Below, in pieces: positions 8,216 to 18,046 of a stretch of DNA of 64,000 nt (position 1 is the first letter of the stretch; each line of letters begins with the position of its first letter). The position numbers were made by a program, and so were the translations under genes. The notes below the pieces were generated by a model. That model made no database searches, was not told where the DNA came from, and was given only the letters and a program-made list of their open reading frames with translations. The stretch comes from Candidatus Poribacteria bacterium (lineage in GTDB: Bacteria; Poribacteria; WGA-4E; WGA-3G), in NCBI GenBank assembly GCA_012270865.1, contig JAAXHL010000052.1, positions 488 to 64,487 on the forward strand, given 5' to 3'.

Positions 8216-9976
8216 TCACTCGCCTTGAATCAACTTAAATTTATGTGCAGCTTCTTCTACGCCGACGAAACGGTTGTAGATTGCTATGTTGCTGAGTTTG
8301 CCTTCCCAGTTCCTGCCGCCACTCGCTTCGTCCCCGAAAAGCAACGGATAGAGCTCCCAATTGCTGAAATCGCCTTGCGTACCGTTGCTAACGTGGACAA
8401 GTTCGCCGTCAATATAACTGTAGACATTCCCCTCAAAGTAACTGACGATGATGTGCGTCGGTTTCCCAGGCGTAATCCTACCGAAAGAGAACTCGCCACC
8501 TAACCCATTCGCGCCGGTCTGCGGTGTCCGGATTCTCATAGCAAAACGGTTTCCGTCCTGTCCGAATGTGAAATTGCGATGCGTAATGTCGTTTGAGAAG
8601 GAGATAATTCGCGCGGGACCGCTCTGGTCCAGATTGTCCGTTGTAACGAGACACTCAAGTGTTAATTGATTGCTCGTTTGACATGCTGCGAGAAGCGTGT
8701 TATTTACGCCTTCGGTGAGAAATGCCCCACCGGTCAAATCCATCTGTCCATCATCGCCGATTTTCGCGTCGCCGCGGGGTTCAATACCTCCACTGCCTTC
8801 AAGGGTGCCGTGCCAGAGAAAAACGAGTCCATCACGTGAACCGGGGAATTCTGTGTGCGTCCCGATGTCAGCGGGTGCCTCCGGTGATACATGGATTGCG
8901 AGGGATGTCGTTGCCGTGTCACCTTCCTCATCCATCACCGTGAGCGTTGCAACGTATTGACCGAGGCTTTCGTAGACGTGTGTTGGGTTTGATTCGGTAG
9001 AGATTGCTCCGTCTCCGAAAGTCCAATGGTGTGCCAGATCGCCTGCTGCTGAGAAATTCACCGTAAGCGGTGCGCTGCCTTGGATCACATCGGCGGATGC
9101 TTTCGCTTCCGGACGGAGTTTCTCACCCGATGCGTACGGTGTAAAGCGATAGGCAGACCCACCGTGCGGTGCAGCGAATGTATACGCTCCGGGTTGCGCC
9201 GTACCGACGGGGACGACTTTCATATTCCAAGTGTCCACACGATCAACTTTATAGGGTTGCTCCCCTTGCAAAGTTAGTGTTATCGTCTGCGGTGCGGTTG
9301 TGTAAGTAAGGTAGTATTCTCCATGCTTCGCGAGGATATACTGTCCCTTGTCATCACCGATCGGTTCAAGCGTATCAAATGCGGGTGCGTCCGCCATGAA
9401 GTTTTTGAGGAACGCGATCCGCGGTGGACTTTCACCGCGCAGCACACCGCCTTTTGCCCACCAGAGGAGGTCTTCAGGGTGTTCATAGGTCTCTCCGTGT
9501 CCGACGTAGCATCCAGAGAGTGTCCCTGCCCAGAAGTGTTGCACCATCTGTTCTGCGGTGATATTCCCCCATCCCTGTGGAACATTACCCTCGTAACGGC
9601 ATTCATCATAGATAACGGGTTTGCCGTACTGCTCGCGATAATGGATACCTTGTGCCATGTTGGAAGTTTGGATGCTGGTGTGCATCACCCACGGTTTGCT
9701 GTGGTCGTACCAACGCCTGCAGTTGTGGATTCCACGTAACCGTTGATATGGATCATGATCTCGGATAATCTGGAAAAACCGGTCCCAGTCGGATTCCTGT
9801 TTGGCTGGCATGATGTCAAATTCATTGGCGAGGGACCACCAGACGTTCCGAAACGCTGCTAACCGAGCGACGGCATATCGGATGTATCGGTCATCGCTTT
9901 CGGCATCCATATTCTCAAAATCCCATCGGTCGTAAGTATGAAAGAGAATAATGTCCGCCTCAATACCGAGGTCCAA
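8216..9976 (-). CDS. C-terminal part of an interrupted DUF4038-type glycoside hydrolase with PKD and LamG domains
   Basis: This frame carries most of the TIM barrel (DIILFHTYDRW, then WWSLANEFD with the conserved Asn-Glu pair, HTSIQTSN, YDECRYEG), a C-terminal sheet domain, a PKD domain (APLTVNFSAAGD ... WTFGDGAISTESNPTHVY) and a LamG/concanavalin-like domain at the end. It has no plausible own start: the first codon is TTG with no ribosome site. It lies in the same reading frame as 9983-10585, separated only by a TAA at 9983-9985 followed by GACCTTTTGGAC. A single base change would restore one 790-codon gene for an exported polysaccharide-degrading enzyme. It is probably a pseudogene, or the stop is a sequencing or assembly error. 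Confidence 0.75.
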   Translation of the reverse strand: MDLGIEADIILFHTYDRWDFENMDAESDDRYIRYAVARLAAFRNVWWSLANEFDIMPAKQESDWDRFFQIIRDHDPYQRLRGIHNCRRWYDHSKPWVMHTSIQTSNMAQGIHYREQYGKPVIYDECRYEGNVPQGWGNITAEQMVQHFWAGTLSGCYVGHGETYEHPEDLLWWAKGGVLRGESPPRIAFLKNFMADAPAFDTLEPIGDDKGQYILAKHGEYYLTYTTAPQTITLTLQGEQPYKVDRVDTWNMKVVPVGTAQPGAYTFAAPHGGSAYRFTPYASGEKLRPEAKASADVIQGSAPLTVNFSAAGDLAHHWTFGDGAISTESNPTHVYESLGQYVATLTVMDEEGDTATTSLAIHVSPEAPADIGTHTEFPGSRDGLVFLWHGTLEGSGGIEPRGDAKIGDDGQMDLTGGAFLTEGVNNTLLAACQTSNQLTLECLVTTDNLDQSGPARIISFSNDITHRNFTFGQDGNRFAMRIRTPQTGANGLGGEFSFGRITPGKPTHIIVSYFEGNVYSYIDGELVHVSNGTQGDFSNWELYPLLFGDEASGGRNWEGKLSNIAIYNRFVGVEEAAHKFKLIQGE

Positions 9977-9982
9977 AAGGTC

Positions 9983-10585
9983 TTAAACACGTTGTTCAAA
10001 ATGCTGCCAGAATTCGGGGTTGAATTTTGTGAAATCCCAATCTTTTAGCGGTTTTCCTTCAAACGGATAGTAGACGGGTTCATTTTTGTTGTAGACGTAA
10101 TCTTTTGGAAAGATGCACATCCGCATCTTGTTGAAGGGTGCCTCGGCGAGGGTTTTGAGCGTCTGTTCCTCCATCGCATTCCCTTGATGCGCCCACGCAT
10201 AGCAGGTTGTTCCAAACTGGTGGTACGGTGTGCCATCAGTGTATTGTAAATAGAAATCTTTATAGACACGGACGGGTCCGTGATTCCCTTCGGATGGTTC
10301 AACGCATGTAAATTGCCCCGTCTGACCGTCAAGTTCGGCGCGGTTACTTTTCGTTGTGTACGTCCATTCACCGATTGCGTCGGGCATGAATCGGATTTTG
10401 TAGATTCCGTTTCCGTCGTAGAACCCGTGCGGTTCAAAAGTCCGACCTTCTTGTTTAAATTCTGCTGTCAATTCGACCTCAGTGAACGGATTGACTTGAT
10501 CGGGTCCATTTAAGGTAACTTCGTATATTCCCCACTGTTCAACCATATTCATCTCCGATTTTTGTGCATTCACGGTAGCTGCCAT
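9983..10585 (-). CDS. N-terminal part of the interrupted DUF5060/DUF4038 glycoside hydrolase
   Basis: About 200 residues: a DUF5060 beta-sandwich (VEQWGIYEVTLNGPDQVNPF, GFYDGNGIYKIRFMPDAIGEWTY) followed by the first barrel strands (YQLFGTTCYAW-like HQFGTTCYAWAHQG, PFNKMRMCIFPKDY). It ends at TAA 9983-9985 just before DLLDLGIEAD, where the same frame reopens. Upstream of the ATG at 10585 the same frame encodes a convincing signal peptide (KITFTAAFFLSMAATVNAQ), but the codon where its Met should be is TAG (10619-10621), and there is no ribosome site. So both the start and an internal codon seem lost, which argues for decay rather than one read error. Confidence 0.72.
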   Translation of the reverse strand: MAATVNAQKSEMNMVEQWGIYEVTLNGPDQVNPFTEVELTAEFKQEGRTFEPHGFYDGNGIYKIRFMPDAIGEWTYTTKSNRAELDGQTGQFTCVEPSEGNHGPVRVYKDFYLQYTDGTPYHQFGTTCYAWAHQGNAMEEQTLKTLAEAPFNKMRMCIFPKDYVYNKNEPVYYPFEGKPLKDWDFTKFNPEFWQHFEQRV

Positions 10586-10851
10586 ACTTAGAAAAAAAGC
10601 AGCCGTGAAAGTTATCTTCTACGACTAAGCATACTTGAAGAGCCGATAAATGTCAAGGACTTCTGGAAGATCAGATTTTTGAATAAAACCGTTCAGAAAT
10701 TGGACACTAAAAACAACGGAGTTGTCTAATATTGGGTGAAAACCCGTTTTCAAAGGTGTTCTGTGCCTGAATTGTCTTTGGCATGAGAATTGCTATGTAT
10801 ATTCTAAGATGCTGAGGGAACCATGGGAAGCCTTCCTTCTTGGAGAAATAC

Positions 10852-10897
10852 GGAGCGATGCGATGGGCTTTCCGATTCTCAATTGTTGCATCGCTCC
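10852..10897 (+). promoter_or_regulatory. Leader hairpin upstream of a small lipoprotein gene
   Basis: Perfect 10-base arms GGAGCGATGC (10852-10861) and GCATCGCTCC (10888-10897) surround a 26-base loop, ending 38 bases before the start codon. The rest of 10586-10935 shows only a weak promoter-like pair (TTGTCT at 10772, TATGTA at 10794). No known riboswitch class is recognised. Confidence 0.4.
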
Positions 10898-10935
10898 CTC
10901 TATCCATCAGTGCTGTTTGCAAAGGAGAAAAGATC

Positions 10936-11328
10936 ATGAATAGGTGGAAATGTTTACTTTTTATACTCGCTTGTTTATCACAGATCGGCTGCGCCGCACT
11001 TTTTACGGAACAGGTGTATGTTTTGATTGACCGTCCAGTGAGTGAAAAGGTGACTTTCAATGGCGAAATTTATTCACTCCCAGAGAGAGCGGATATTCGG
11101 AAAATTGTGCTGCTCGGCTCTGGGAAAATCCGAAACATTGAGATCCATGTGCGCGATAAGAGAAACCAATGGGAACCTGTCAAGAAAGTCCCGGGGGGCA
11201 TCGAATTCCCGTTTGAAATCCCACTGATCGTTGAGACAGATGCCGTCAAAATTATAAAACACGCAATGACTGGAGCCGGTAACATTGAGACGGTTCAATT
11301 TTACACGGTTGCGGATAAAGAAAATTAA
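10936..11328 (+). CDS. Small predicted lipoprotein, function unknown
   Basis: A 130-residue protein starting at the ATG at 10936 after an AAAGGAG site (10921). The N-terminus WKCLLFILACLSQIGCAAL is a lipoprotein signal with an IGC lipobox. A longer frame from 10840 has no ribosome site and would bury the signal. The mature part (YVLIDRPVSEKVTFNGEIYSLP ... PFEIPLIVETDAVKI) is beta-rich and suggests a small sandwich domain. I recognise no family. It precedes other exported proteins in the same direction and may be co-expressed with them. Confidence 0.7.
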   Translation: MNRWKCLLFILACLSQIGCAALFTEQVYVLIDRPVSEKVTFNGEIYSLPERADIRKIVLLGSGKIRNIEIHVRDKRNQWEPVKKVPGGIEFPFEIPLIVETDAVKIIKHAMTGAGNIETVQFYTVADKEN

Positions 11329-11417
11329 AGGCTGCACCTCTTCGGGCATTTTTAGACCGTTTTGCTCCTTTTTGTGCAACTTATAATCTGGTGCCCTATG
11401 CTTAAGGAGATAGAACC

Positions 11418-12218
11418 GTGAGAGAAGTGTTACACCGACAAATATTTATCAGTTTCTGTTTATTCATATTAATTGCGCTGAGTGCTAAAGCGTTGCCGCC
11501 GGCTTCACCTGCTGGCGGCGGGATGTTAAGACTGGATGAAACACACGATTTCGTCGCTACCACAAACGCGTGGTTTCCCGATGAACAATTTGAGGGATTG
11601 ACTGCCGAAGCGTGGATATATTACGAAGAACCGCCTGTACCCGGCACTTTCTGGTCAATTATTGGGCAAGAGGGACGATTCAATTTGATTATTCACGGCA
11701 ACGGGAATACATTAGGAGCATGGGGATACGCTGTAGACGCAGCGGGATCATTGATCAGCGGAGGTTCCCGCTTACCTGAAAAGAAATGGATACACGTCAC
11801 AGCGATTTACGATGCTGGAGCAGGAAAGGGATTTAACGGTAAGGGCGGCAATTGGTGCTGCCCGGGTGGACATCTCATCAAATCGGACAAGCCGCTTCGG
11901 ATTGGTGGAATCGTCCCACAAAATCTTAATCGGAGCCATTTTGTCGGGGACAATCTGAAAGTCCGCGGGTATATTGATGAAGTCCGAATCTCCAATGTCG
12001 TGCGATACGTCGGTCCAGAATGGGAAGTCCCAAAAGGGAAATTCAAAGTCGACGAACATACCATTTCACTTTGGCACTTCAACGAAGCACCCGGATCAAA
12101 ACAGTTCAAAGATGCATCTGGGAACGGATATGACCTCTGGAGAACTGGCGTTTGGGCAGTTGAAGCAGAAAGGAAACTCACCACAACATGGGGACAACTT
12201 AAGCGAGGTATTTTATGA
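11418..12218 (+). CDS. Secreted LamG/concanavalin-like domain protein
   Basis: A 266-residue protein with an N-terminal signal peptide (FISFCLFILIALSAKA) and one LamG-type jelly-roll: LRLDETHDFVATTN, EGLTAEAWIYYEEPP, IIGQEGRFNLII, KKWIHVTAIYDAG, GYIDEVRISNVVRY, ISLWHFNEAPGS. Such modules bind glycans or act as spacers on surface proteins. An AAGGAG site precedes the ATG. Its TGA overlaps the ATG of the next gene (ATGA at 12215-12218), which implies translational coupling with the WD40 protein. Confidence 0.82.
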   Translation: MREVLHRQIFISFCLFILIALSAKALPPASPAGGGMLRLDETHDFVATTNAWFPDEQFEGLTAEAWIYYEEPPVPGTFWSIIGQEGRFNLIIHGNGNTLGAWGYAVDAAGSLISGGSRLPEKKWIHVTAIYDAGAGKGFNGKGGNWCCPGGHLIKSDKPLRIGGIVPQNLNRSHFVGDNLKVRGYIDEVRISNVVRYVGPEWEVPKGKFKVDEHTISLWHFNEAPGSKQFKDASGNGYDLWRTGVWAVEAERKLTTTWGQLKRGIL

Positions 12219-14476
12219 AAACACTCACCAACCCCCTCGCGCAAAAATTGCGAGTCTATATCACAATCATCTGTGTTATCTGTATCTCCTGTTCTGCTTT
12301 CGCGATTGAACCGATCGGTACGATTGGGCAGCCGCTTCCTGAACAGCACGCTTTCCTTTCCAATGATACGATTTTACGTGTTGTCCCGACGCACATTCAG
12401 GTTGTTGATTTGCCTACAGGGGCAGTGATTGATGAGTTCGGTGAACGAACAGACTACAGTGATGTGATATTTAGTCTGACTGCATCGCATTTAGCGATTT
12501 TGAATCACGTTGGCGATCCGAGAGCGACAACAGTCAACATTTGGGATGTCAACACTCGCGAGCAGATCATAACGTGGAATTTTGAAAGCCGCGTTAGCCT
12601 TGTAGCATTTAGTCCAACGGATTCGGTGTTGGCAACATCCTTTAAAGATGGGATCCATCTATGGAACTGGCAAACTGGAGAGTTGATTGGAACGATGGTG
12701 CGTATAAATTTTGCATCGAAACGCGCCATGACCTTCAGTCCGGACGGTCGTCATCTCCTGATAGTCTCCAGACAGCCAGATGTCGAGTTGTGGAACATCG
12801 AAACGCTCCGCTTAGAAGAACGCTTTGAAGGACACACTGGTAACTGGGTTGAGGACGTTGTTATCAGTCCAGATGGCGCAACTATTGCAACATTTGAAAG
12901 AAATTCAAATTCAGTTTATGTCTGGGATGTAGCGACGCTACATCTGTTATGGAAAAAAACAAGTAGTCAAGGCAGGATTTCAAGCATGGACTTCAGTCCG
13001 GATAGCGAGCGTCTGTATTTTACAACACAGACATCCCGGCTGAGAAGGTCGGGTTATGGTCCGTGGTTGGGTTGGGACGATCAAGTGCGTGTCTTGGATG
13101 TTAAGTCTGGCCGACAGATTGACGCGTTTGGTACCGAGTTCACTCGCTTGGAATCGGTGATACTTTCACCAGATGAAAAAACAGCGCTTCTACACTATCA
13201 CGATGCTGTTGTGCTATGGGATATTGAGAAGAAACAATCTTTAAATGTATCGGCTGATTTTATTAACTATGGCTGGGGATTGGACGCAGCACTGAGTCCT
13301 GATGGTAGAACCCTGCTCAGTGTCACCCGGGACTCTATTAAGATTTGGGATGTTTCTTCTGGGCGGCTACGGCGACTTGTTTCTGCTGAAAAAGAGCTCT
13401 TTAAAGGATTTGTCATCTCTCCCGATAGCAAACAATTCGCTGTTGTTCAAGACCCTTGGGTGCAGGTCCGAAATCTTCGGACCGGTAAAGTTGAAAAACA
13501 ATTCCCACATCGCGTCGGATTTTCTTATGAAATCACCTTCAGTTCGTCAGGAAAATGGATTGCGATGGAGGAAGATTGGGGGGACCTGTTCGTCTTAGAT
13601 ACCAAAAACCCAAACAGATTTCAGCAGATTCAAGAAGAAAAAATTCACATTTATTATGCACTTGCTTTCAGTAAAAATGATACATACTTAGCAGCTGCCG
13701 GTGAGGCGAAAGATGATAGCCACTGGGTTTCGTTATGGAAACGTGAAGGGGATACCTTCGTTTTTCAATACCAGTGGCAAGTGCCAGAACTTTATAACAG
13801 TTCACACCCAACATTCACCTTTGCAACCGATACGATATTAGCCGTATTTATCCGCGACAGCATCCAAATCTGGAAACTCTTGCCAAATCATGCACGACTT
13901 TCAAAAACACTCGATGGAGAGGCACCAGTGCATTTTAGTTCAAACACCCGCTATCTCTTTACCAATCGAAATGACAAGTTCCAAATTTGGGATTGGAGAG
14001 AGGAGACACAGATGGACTATCCATCTATCCCGGCGTATTTCGCCGTGAGTCGAGATGGATCCGTGTTAGTTTCGTATGCCGATACTGGGCAAATCGAAGT
14101 ATGGGATGGAAAAGCACTACTCCCTACACAGGCTGGCACTATTAACCCTCACGGTAAGCAGCTTGCGATATTAGGCGAGGTGAAGCGGGATCAACTGATG
14201 CAAAATTTTCCTAACCCCTCCAACCCGGAGACATGGATTCCGTTCCGGCTCGCAGACGAAAGCCATGTCACGATTCGGATTTACAGTCCAACGGGTCAAT
14301 TGGTGCGTCGCTTATCGCCGGGTGTAATGCCAGCAGGCGACTATTCCTCACAGGCAAAAGCCGTCTATTGGGATGGACGTAACCAGACCGGCGAACCTGT
14401 GAGTAGTGGTACTTACCTCTACACAATTAACGCAGGCGATTTCTCCGCAACCCGTAAAATGCTCATTCTGAAGTAA
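12215..14476 (+). CDS. Exported WD40 propeller protein with FlgD-like C-terminal domain
   Basis: A 753-residue protein. A signal peptide (TIICVICISCSAFA) is followed by many WD40-like blades with FSPDGRHLLIVSRQPDVELWNIET, ISPDGATIATFERNSNSVYVWDV, LSPDGRTLLSVTRDSIKIWDVSSG. The last 90 residues begin QNFPNPSNPETWIPFRLADE, contain YSPTGQLVRRL and YWDGRNQTGEPVSSGTYLYTI, and end ATRKMLILK. That is a FlgD Ig-like/type A sorting-domain pattern used for surface display in other phyla. Start and coupling: four-base overlap with the LamG gene. It probably forms a surface complex with the neighbouring exported proteins. No enzyme domain is seen. Confidence 0.83.
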   Translation: MKTLTNPLAQKLRVYITIICVICISCSAFAIEPIGTIGQPLPEQHAFLSNDTILRVVPTHIQVVDLPTGAVIDEFGERTDYSDVIFSLTASHLAILNHVGDPRATTVNIWDVNTREQIITWNFESRVSLVAFSPTDSVLATSFKDGIHLWNWQTGELIGTMVRINFASKRAMTFSPDGRHLLIVSRQPDVELWNIETLRLEERFEGHTGNWVEDVVISPDGATIATFERNSNSVYVWDVATLHLLWKKTSSQGRISSMDFSPDSERLYFTTQTSRLRRSGYGPWLGWDDQVRVLDVKSGRQIDAFGTEFTRLESVILSPDEKTALLHYHDAVVLWDIEKKQSLNVSADFINYGWGLDAALSPDGRTLLSVTRDSIKIWDVSSGRLRRLVSAEKELFKGFVISPDSKQFAVVQDPWVQVRNLRTGKVEKQFPHRVGFSYEITFSSSGKWIAMEEDWGDLFVLDTKNPNRFQQIQEEKIHIYYALAFSKNDTYLAAAGEAKDDSHWVSLWKREGDTFVFQYQWQVPELYNSSHPTFTFATDTILAVFIRDSIQIWKLLPNHARLSKTLDGEAPVHFSSNTRYLFTNRNDKFQIWDWREETQMDYPSIPAYFAVSRDGSVLVSYADTGQIEVWDGKALLPTQAGTINPHGKQLAILGEVKRDQLMQNFPNPSNPETWIPFRLADESHVTIRIYSPTGQLVRRLSPGVMPAGDYSSQAKAVYWDGRNQTGEPVSSGTYLYTINAGDFSATRKMLILK

Positions 14477-14508
14477 GACAGTTTGATGGAAAGGCGAGGC
14501 ACAAACCG

Positions 14509-17500
14509 ATGAAAGCGTTAAAACAGGCAATTCATTTCATGTTTGTCGGGACGTGCGTCCTGAGCATATCTGTGTTCTATGGTTGTGGTGCAAGCAGTCT
14601 CGGACCGCATAAACCGCTCTTGCCTGCCGTTGAAAGCGAAGAGAAATTCTCAAACAGATTCCAATTGGAAGAAGAACCGCAATTTTTCTATGATCTTTAC
14701 GGTAAAGAAATCGTAGAAGGCAACGAACTCAATTCATACACCGACCAGAAAGAATTTGATCAGAACGGTAAATTAGTTGTCGGGTGGGGCGGACAACTCG
14801 ATAGTCTTCGCTTCACGACGCAATTAGATCGGACAATCATCGTTGAAGAAAGTTTTCTCGGTAGACATACCGAGTTTATGATTGGCGATCACCTACGCTT
14901 CAAACCGGCTACCCTGTTTCCAAACCGATATATTCTATACAAAAGTGAGTTTGATGGACTTCGGTGGGACATCTCTTTTGCACAGGAGCATCACCTCTTC
15001 AGTTTTATCCACTCACGCATTTCTAATCCTATTAAACTAACAGATGAGACCTTAACCCAAAGACTTGCAGGGGACCTTGGACGCAGAAACGGGTTGAACG
15101 CGGCATCAGGGGTCAGGAACATCGAAAACGCGCGACTCATCGGTTTTCGAGGACAAGGTATTTTAGGCGGATTGTTCCGCGTCGGATTTACTTATGTGAA
15201 TTTGCATAAAGAACACCCAGAACGTCTCATAAACTCACCTATGGGAACCGTTGCGAATACACCGCCTGAAATGATATCTGTCGTTTTCCGTGACGACTCG
15301 CCTGAAGATAATCATACGAGTGCCTTCACAGATTTTGAAGCTTATGATCCAGATGGGCATCACCATCATATCCAAGAGGGTGTCGGTGCAGCTTTCAAAA
15401 GCATGAAGGTTACGATCGTCACACAAGAACTTGAAGAATTAATCCGCACAGATATAGAGCAAGGCATTGAACCCGAGCCGCTACCTGAAATGACGCACAG
15501 ATTCGATGTCTACGCGAATGAGCTTGTGCCGGTTGATCACGCCGGGGGTCCTTCCGAAATCCGAGATTCCGTTGATGGGAAGTGGAAGATCGTCAACGGT
15601 TTCAATAAAATGAAATACGACCTGATTCTAACGGATGCGAAGATTAACATTGACCCGCGAACGGTTAAATCCGTTGTATTTGATATGGTTGTCGCAGGCG
15701 ATTACAATATTGCGGTTATCGGTTTCAGTAAAGCAAATAGAGCAGCAGAAAACCCGGACCTTCAAGAATGGATAAAAACCACCGATGGACGCATTCAGAT
15801 GCCGTATCGCGACATCATTGAGGCACCGGGGAATTACGGACAATCTCTGGATTATATCAGAAACAGGAAAAAACTTGCTGACAACCCGACGCAATGGACA
15901 GGTGAAGGAAGAGCTCGGAAAGTGCGATACCGTTATGGTGCCGCGCGCGCTGCAGCACTCTACGGACTCGACCTTGAGGGTACTGTCGGCAATGTTTTTA
16001 TCAGGACACACTACTCTGTTAACGGTAAATACAAACAGTATCCGACTATCCCGAAGGATAAGATCGGATTTAGTCGAACCCAAACAACTATTCCAGGTCC
16101 ACATGGCGAGGAGTCAACAGGTGTCACTATTGACATCAGCAGCGGACTCCCCGTTGATGCCAGTGGCATCCCGACCTATTCGGAGACCGAAGGCGAACGT
16201 TTCGAGGCTTTTTTAGGCGGTGACGGGACTGATGAAGATGGCGACGGAAAACTCGGTAGAGAGACCGCATGGTTCATCCAACTGAAGACTCGGTTTAGTA
16301 AACTCCACTTAGAAGGTGTCTTGTATCATATTGACCCAGGCTATACAACCAACTACCTCAATTTTGGGGCACATCCGAACCGCGATCAAATTTATATGCT
16401 TGAAAGGCGACCTGGTGTGCCTTTGGTAGACGACCAACTCCCAGAAGAGCAAATTCCGTGGGACGCAATCAATTATACACTGATTGAAGATGACGATGAT
16501 GACGATGATTATCCCGATAGCATTGAATTCGATGGTGTAATTCCACACACTGATGACCGAGACCAGAACGGGGTGTTAGACTATCAAGAAGATTTTCTCA
16601 TTTTTGATGCTGACCCACCTGTATTTACCAACCCTATTGATCTAAACAATAACGGGACCGTTGATACGATTGAGGATGACTATGAGCCGGAATATGAATA
16701 CGGGATAGACCGTCAGGGGTATCATCTCGAAGCGAAATATAACCTGCTTGACAACCTCGCTATTCAAGTCGGTTGGTTAAACGAGAGCGAAATTTCGAGT
16801 CGGCGAAAAAATAACGCCAAATACATACACGTTACGTATAAACGTGACATCCGCGATTTTGGCAGCTTTGATTTCCAAAATCGATGGGTCCGCGCACACG
16901 ATGATATTCCGGATTACACAATCGTCTTGCCTATTGGAGAATTGCAGCCGGTTCACATTAATGACGAACTTGATTTTTATAACGCCCGGGTGAATACAAC
17001 AACGCTCCAAGCCATCTATACCGCAGTGGCTAACTTGACCCTTGAAGCTAAATGCTTGGTTGTCATGCAAAAACAGTTTGAACAAGCGGCAGAAAAGGCA
17101 CTTTTTAGAGATATTGAATACGACGCAGTATCAGAGAACTTTGAACCTGATGAACGCGTTGACTTTATGGTGCCAATTAATCAGGTCCGGCTTGGAGCGT
17201 TCTATCCTGATCACGGAATTAACGCACTTGACCCGACGGACACCGGTTTAATTTATAACGCTGCGAATTGGAGAAAACGCCGTTATCCCGAACGGAACAT
17301 CCGCAATCAGCTCACCATTTTGAAGGCGAGATACGAGATTCCGCTTGCCAAACTCCCTTATGTCAACAAAATTGCTAAAGGTTTAGTGCTAACACCGATG
17401 GTTAAATATGTCTGGGACCGCGCGTTTGATCGAACTGCCGAAGAAATTCCGAAAACACTCAATCCAGACCTCTTTCTGCCGACCGATGATCAACCGGTTG

Positions 17501-17844
17501 AATATTTGCGGTTCAATCGTCGGAGTCGAGAAGACGCTCTCGGTGTTCGTCTGGATTATCAGTTTACGCAGCGGTTAAGTATTATTGGCGGATTCCAATA
17601 CCGGAAGTTCACGAATCGGGATAAAAACTTTAGGAACTACCTACAGACTTTCCCAACGGACGTTGCCGTTCCGAGCCTCTATCGCTCCGACCTGCGAACC
17701 CGTATTCTTGAAATCCAAGCCATCAACAGAAGCAATTGGATCGGTTTCTATATCGTTATTCTCTCGGGGCACCGTAGGACCACAAATCTGTTTCAAGGGA
17801 CGACGAGTAATACAACATTTGTTCGAGCGATGGTCGGTTTCTAA
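14509..17844 (+). CDS. Very large surface lipoprotein with Asp-rich calcium-binding-like segment
   Basis: A 1111-residue protein. The N-terminus has a hydrophobic segment and lipobox-like FYGCGASS, so it is probably a lipoprotein. Much of it is aromatic-rich alternating sequence with Asp/Asn, as in outer-membrane or surface-associated beta proteins, and it ends in Phe (RAMVGF), as barrels often do. Residues about 658-725 hold a run of seven Asp and loops such as DDRDQNGVLDYQED and DLNNNGTVDTIEDD, which resemble thrombospondin type 3/dockerin calcium loops. It follows the WD40 gene by 32 bases and is probably in the same transcript. I do not recognise a named family. The barrel idea is inference. 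Confidence 0.65.
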   Translation: MKALKQAIHFMFVGTCVLSISVFYGCGASSLGPHKPLLPAVESEEKFSNRFQLEEEPQFFYDLYGKEIVEGNELNSYTDQKEFDQNGKLVVGWGGQLDSLRFTTQLDRTIIVEESFLGRHTEFMIGDHLRFKPATLFPNRYILYKSEFDGLRWDISFAQEHHLFSFIHSRISNPIKLTDETLTQRLAGDLGRRNGLNAASGVRNIENARLIGFRGQGILGGLFRVGFTYVNLHKEHPERLINSPMGTVANTPPEMISVVFRDDSPEDNHTSAFTDFEAYDPDGHHHHIQEGVGAAFKSMKVTIVTQELEELIRTDIEQGIEPEPLPEMTHRFDVYANELVPVDHAGGPSEIRDSVDGKWKIVNGFNKMKYDLILTDAKINIDPRTVKSVVFDMVVAGDYNIAVIGFSKANRAAENPDLQEWIKTTDGRIQMPYRDIIEAPGNYGQSLDYIRNRKKLADNPTQWTGEGRARKVRYRYGAARAAALYGLDLEGTVGNVFIRTHYSVNGKYKQYPTIPKDKIGFSRTQTTIPGPHGEESTGVTIDISSGLPVDASGIPTYSETEGERFEAFLGGDGTDEDGDGKLGRETAWFIQLKTRFSKLHLEGVLYHIDPGYTTNYLNFGAHPNRDQIYMLERRPGVPLVDDQLPEEQIPWDAINYTLIEDDDDDDDYPDSIEFDGVIPHTDDRDQNGVLDYQEDFLIFDADPPVFTNPIDLNNNGTVDTIEDDYEPEYEYGIDRQGYHLEAKYNLLDNLAIQVGWLNESEISSRRKNNAKYIHVTYKRDIRDFGSFDFQNRWVRAHDDIPDYTIVLPIGELQPVHINDELDFYNARVNTTTLQAIYTAVANLTLEAKCLVVMQKQFEQAAEKALFRDIEYDAVSENFEPDERVDFMVPINQVRLGAFYPDHGINALDPTDTGLIYNAANWRKRRYPERNIRNQLTILKARYEIPLAKLPYVNKIAKGLVLTPMVKYVWDRAFDRTAEEIPKTLNPDLFLPTDDQPVEYLRFNRRSREDALGVRLDYQFTQRLSIIGGFQYRKFTNRDKNFRNYLQTFPTDVAVPSLYRSDLRTRILEIQAINRSNWIGFYIVILSGHRRTTNLFQGTTSNTTFVRAMVGF

Positions 17845-17972
17845 TGCTTTGGGAAAAGTGTTCCTAACAGACGTGTTACCCAGTTGTATTCCTTATATTT
17901 TCTTTAAATACCCTGATAACCCATCCCTTTTTTTATTCAACTATATTTGCAGTATTTTCTTCAACTTTTTTG

Positions 17973-18001
17973 TTGCACTCCGACTTTGAAGTTGCTATGA
18001 T
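17973..18001 (+). promoter_or_regulatory. Sigma-70 type promoter for the oxidoreductase gene
   Basis: TTGCAC at 17973-17978, a 17-base spacer and TATGAT at 17996-18001, 45 bases before the start at 18047. Confidence 0.65.
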
Positions 18002-18046
18002 AGTTGCAAACGAACACACTTTTCTTAGTAAACTCCGGAGACAAGC

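Noticed and set aside
9983..9985. Recoding of the stop in the glycoside hydrolase gene as selenocysteine
   Set aside because: The codon is TAA, not TGA, and the gene has also lost its start codon, so decay is simpler.
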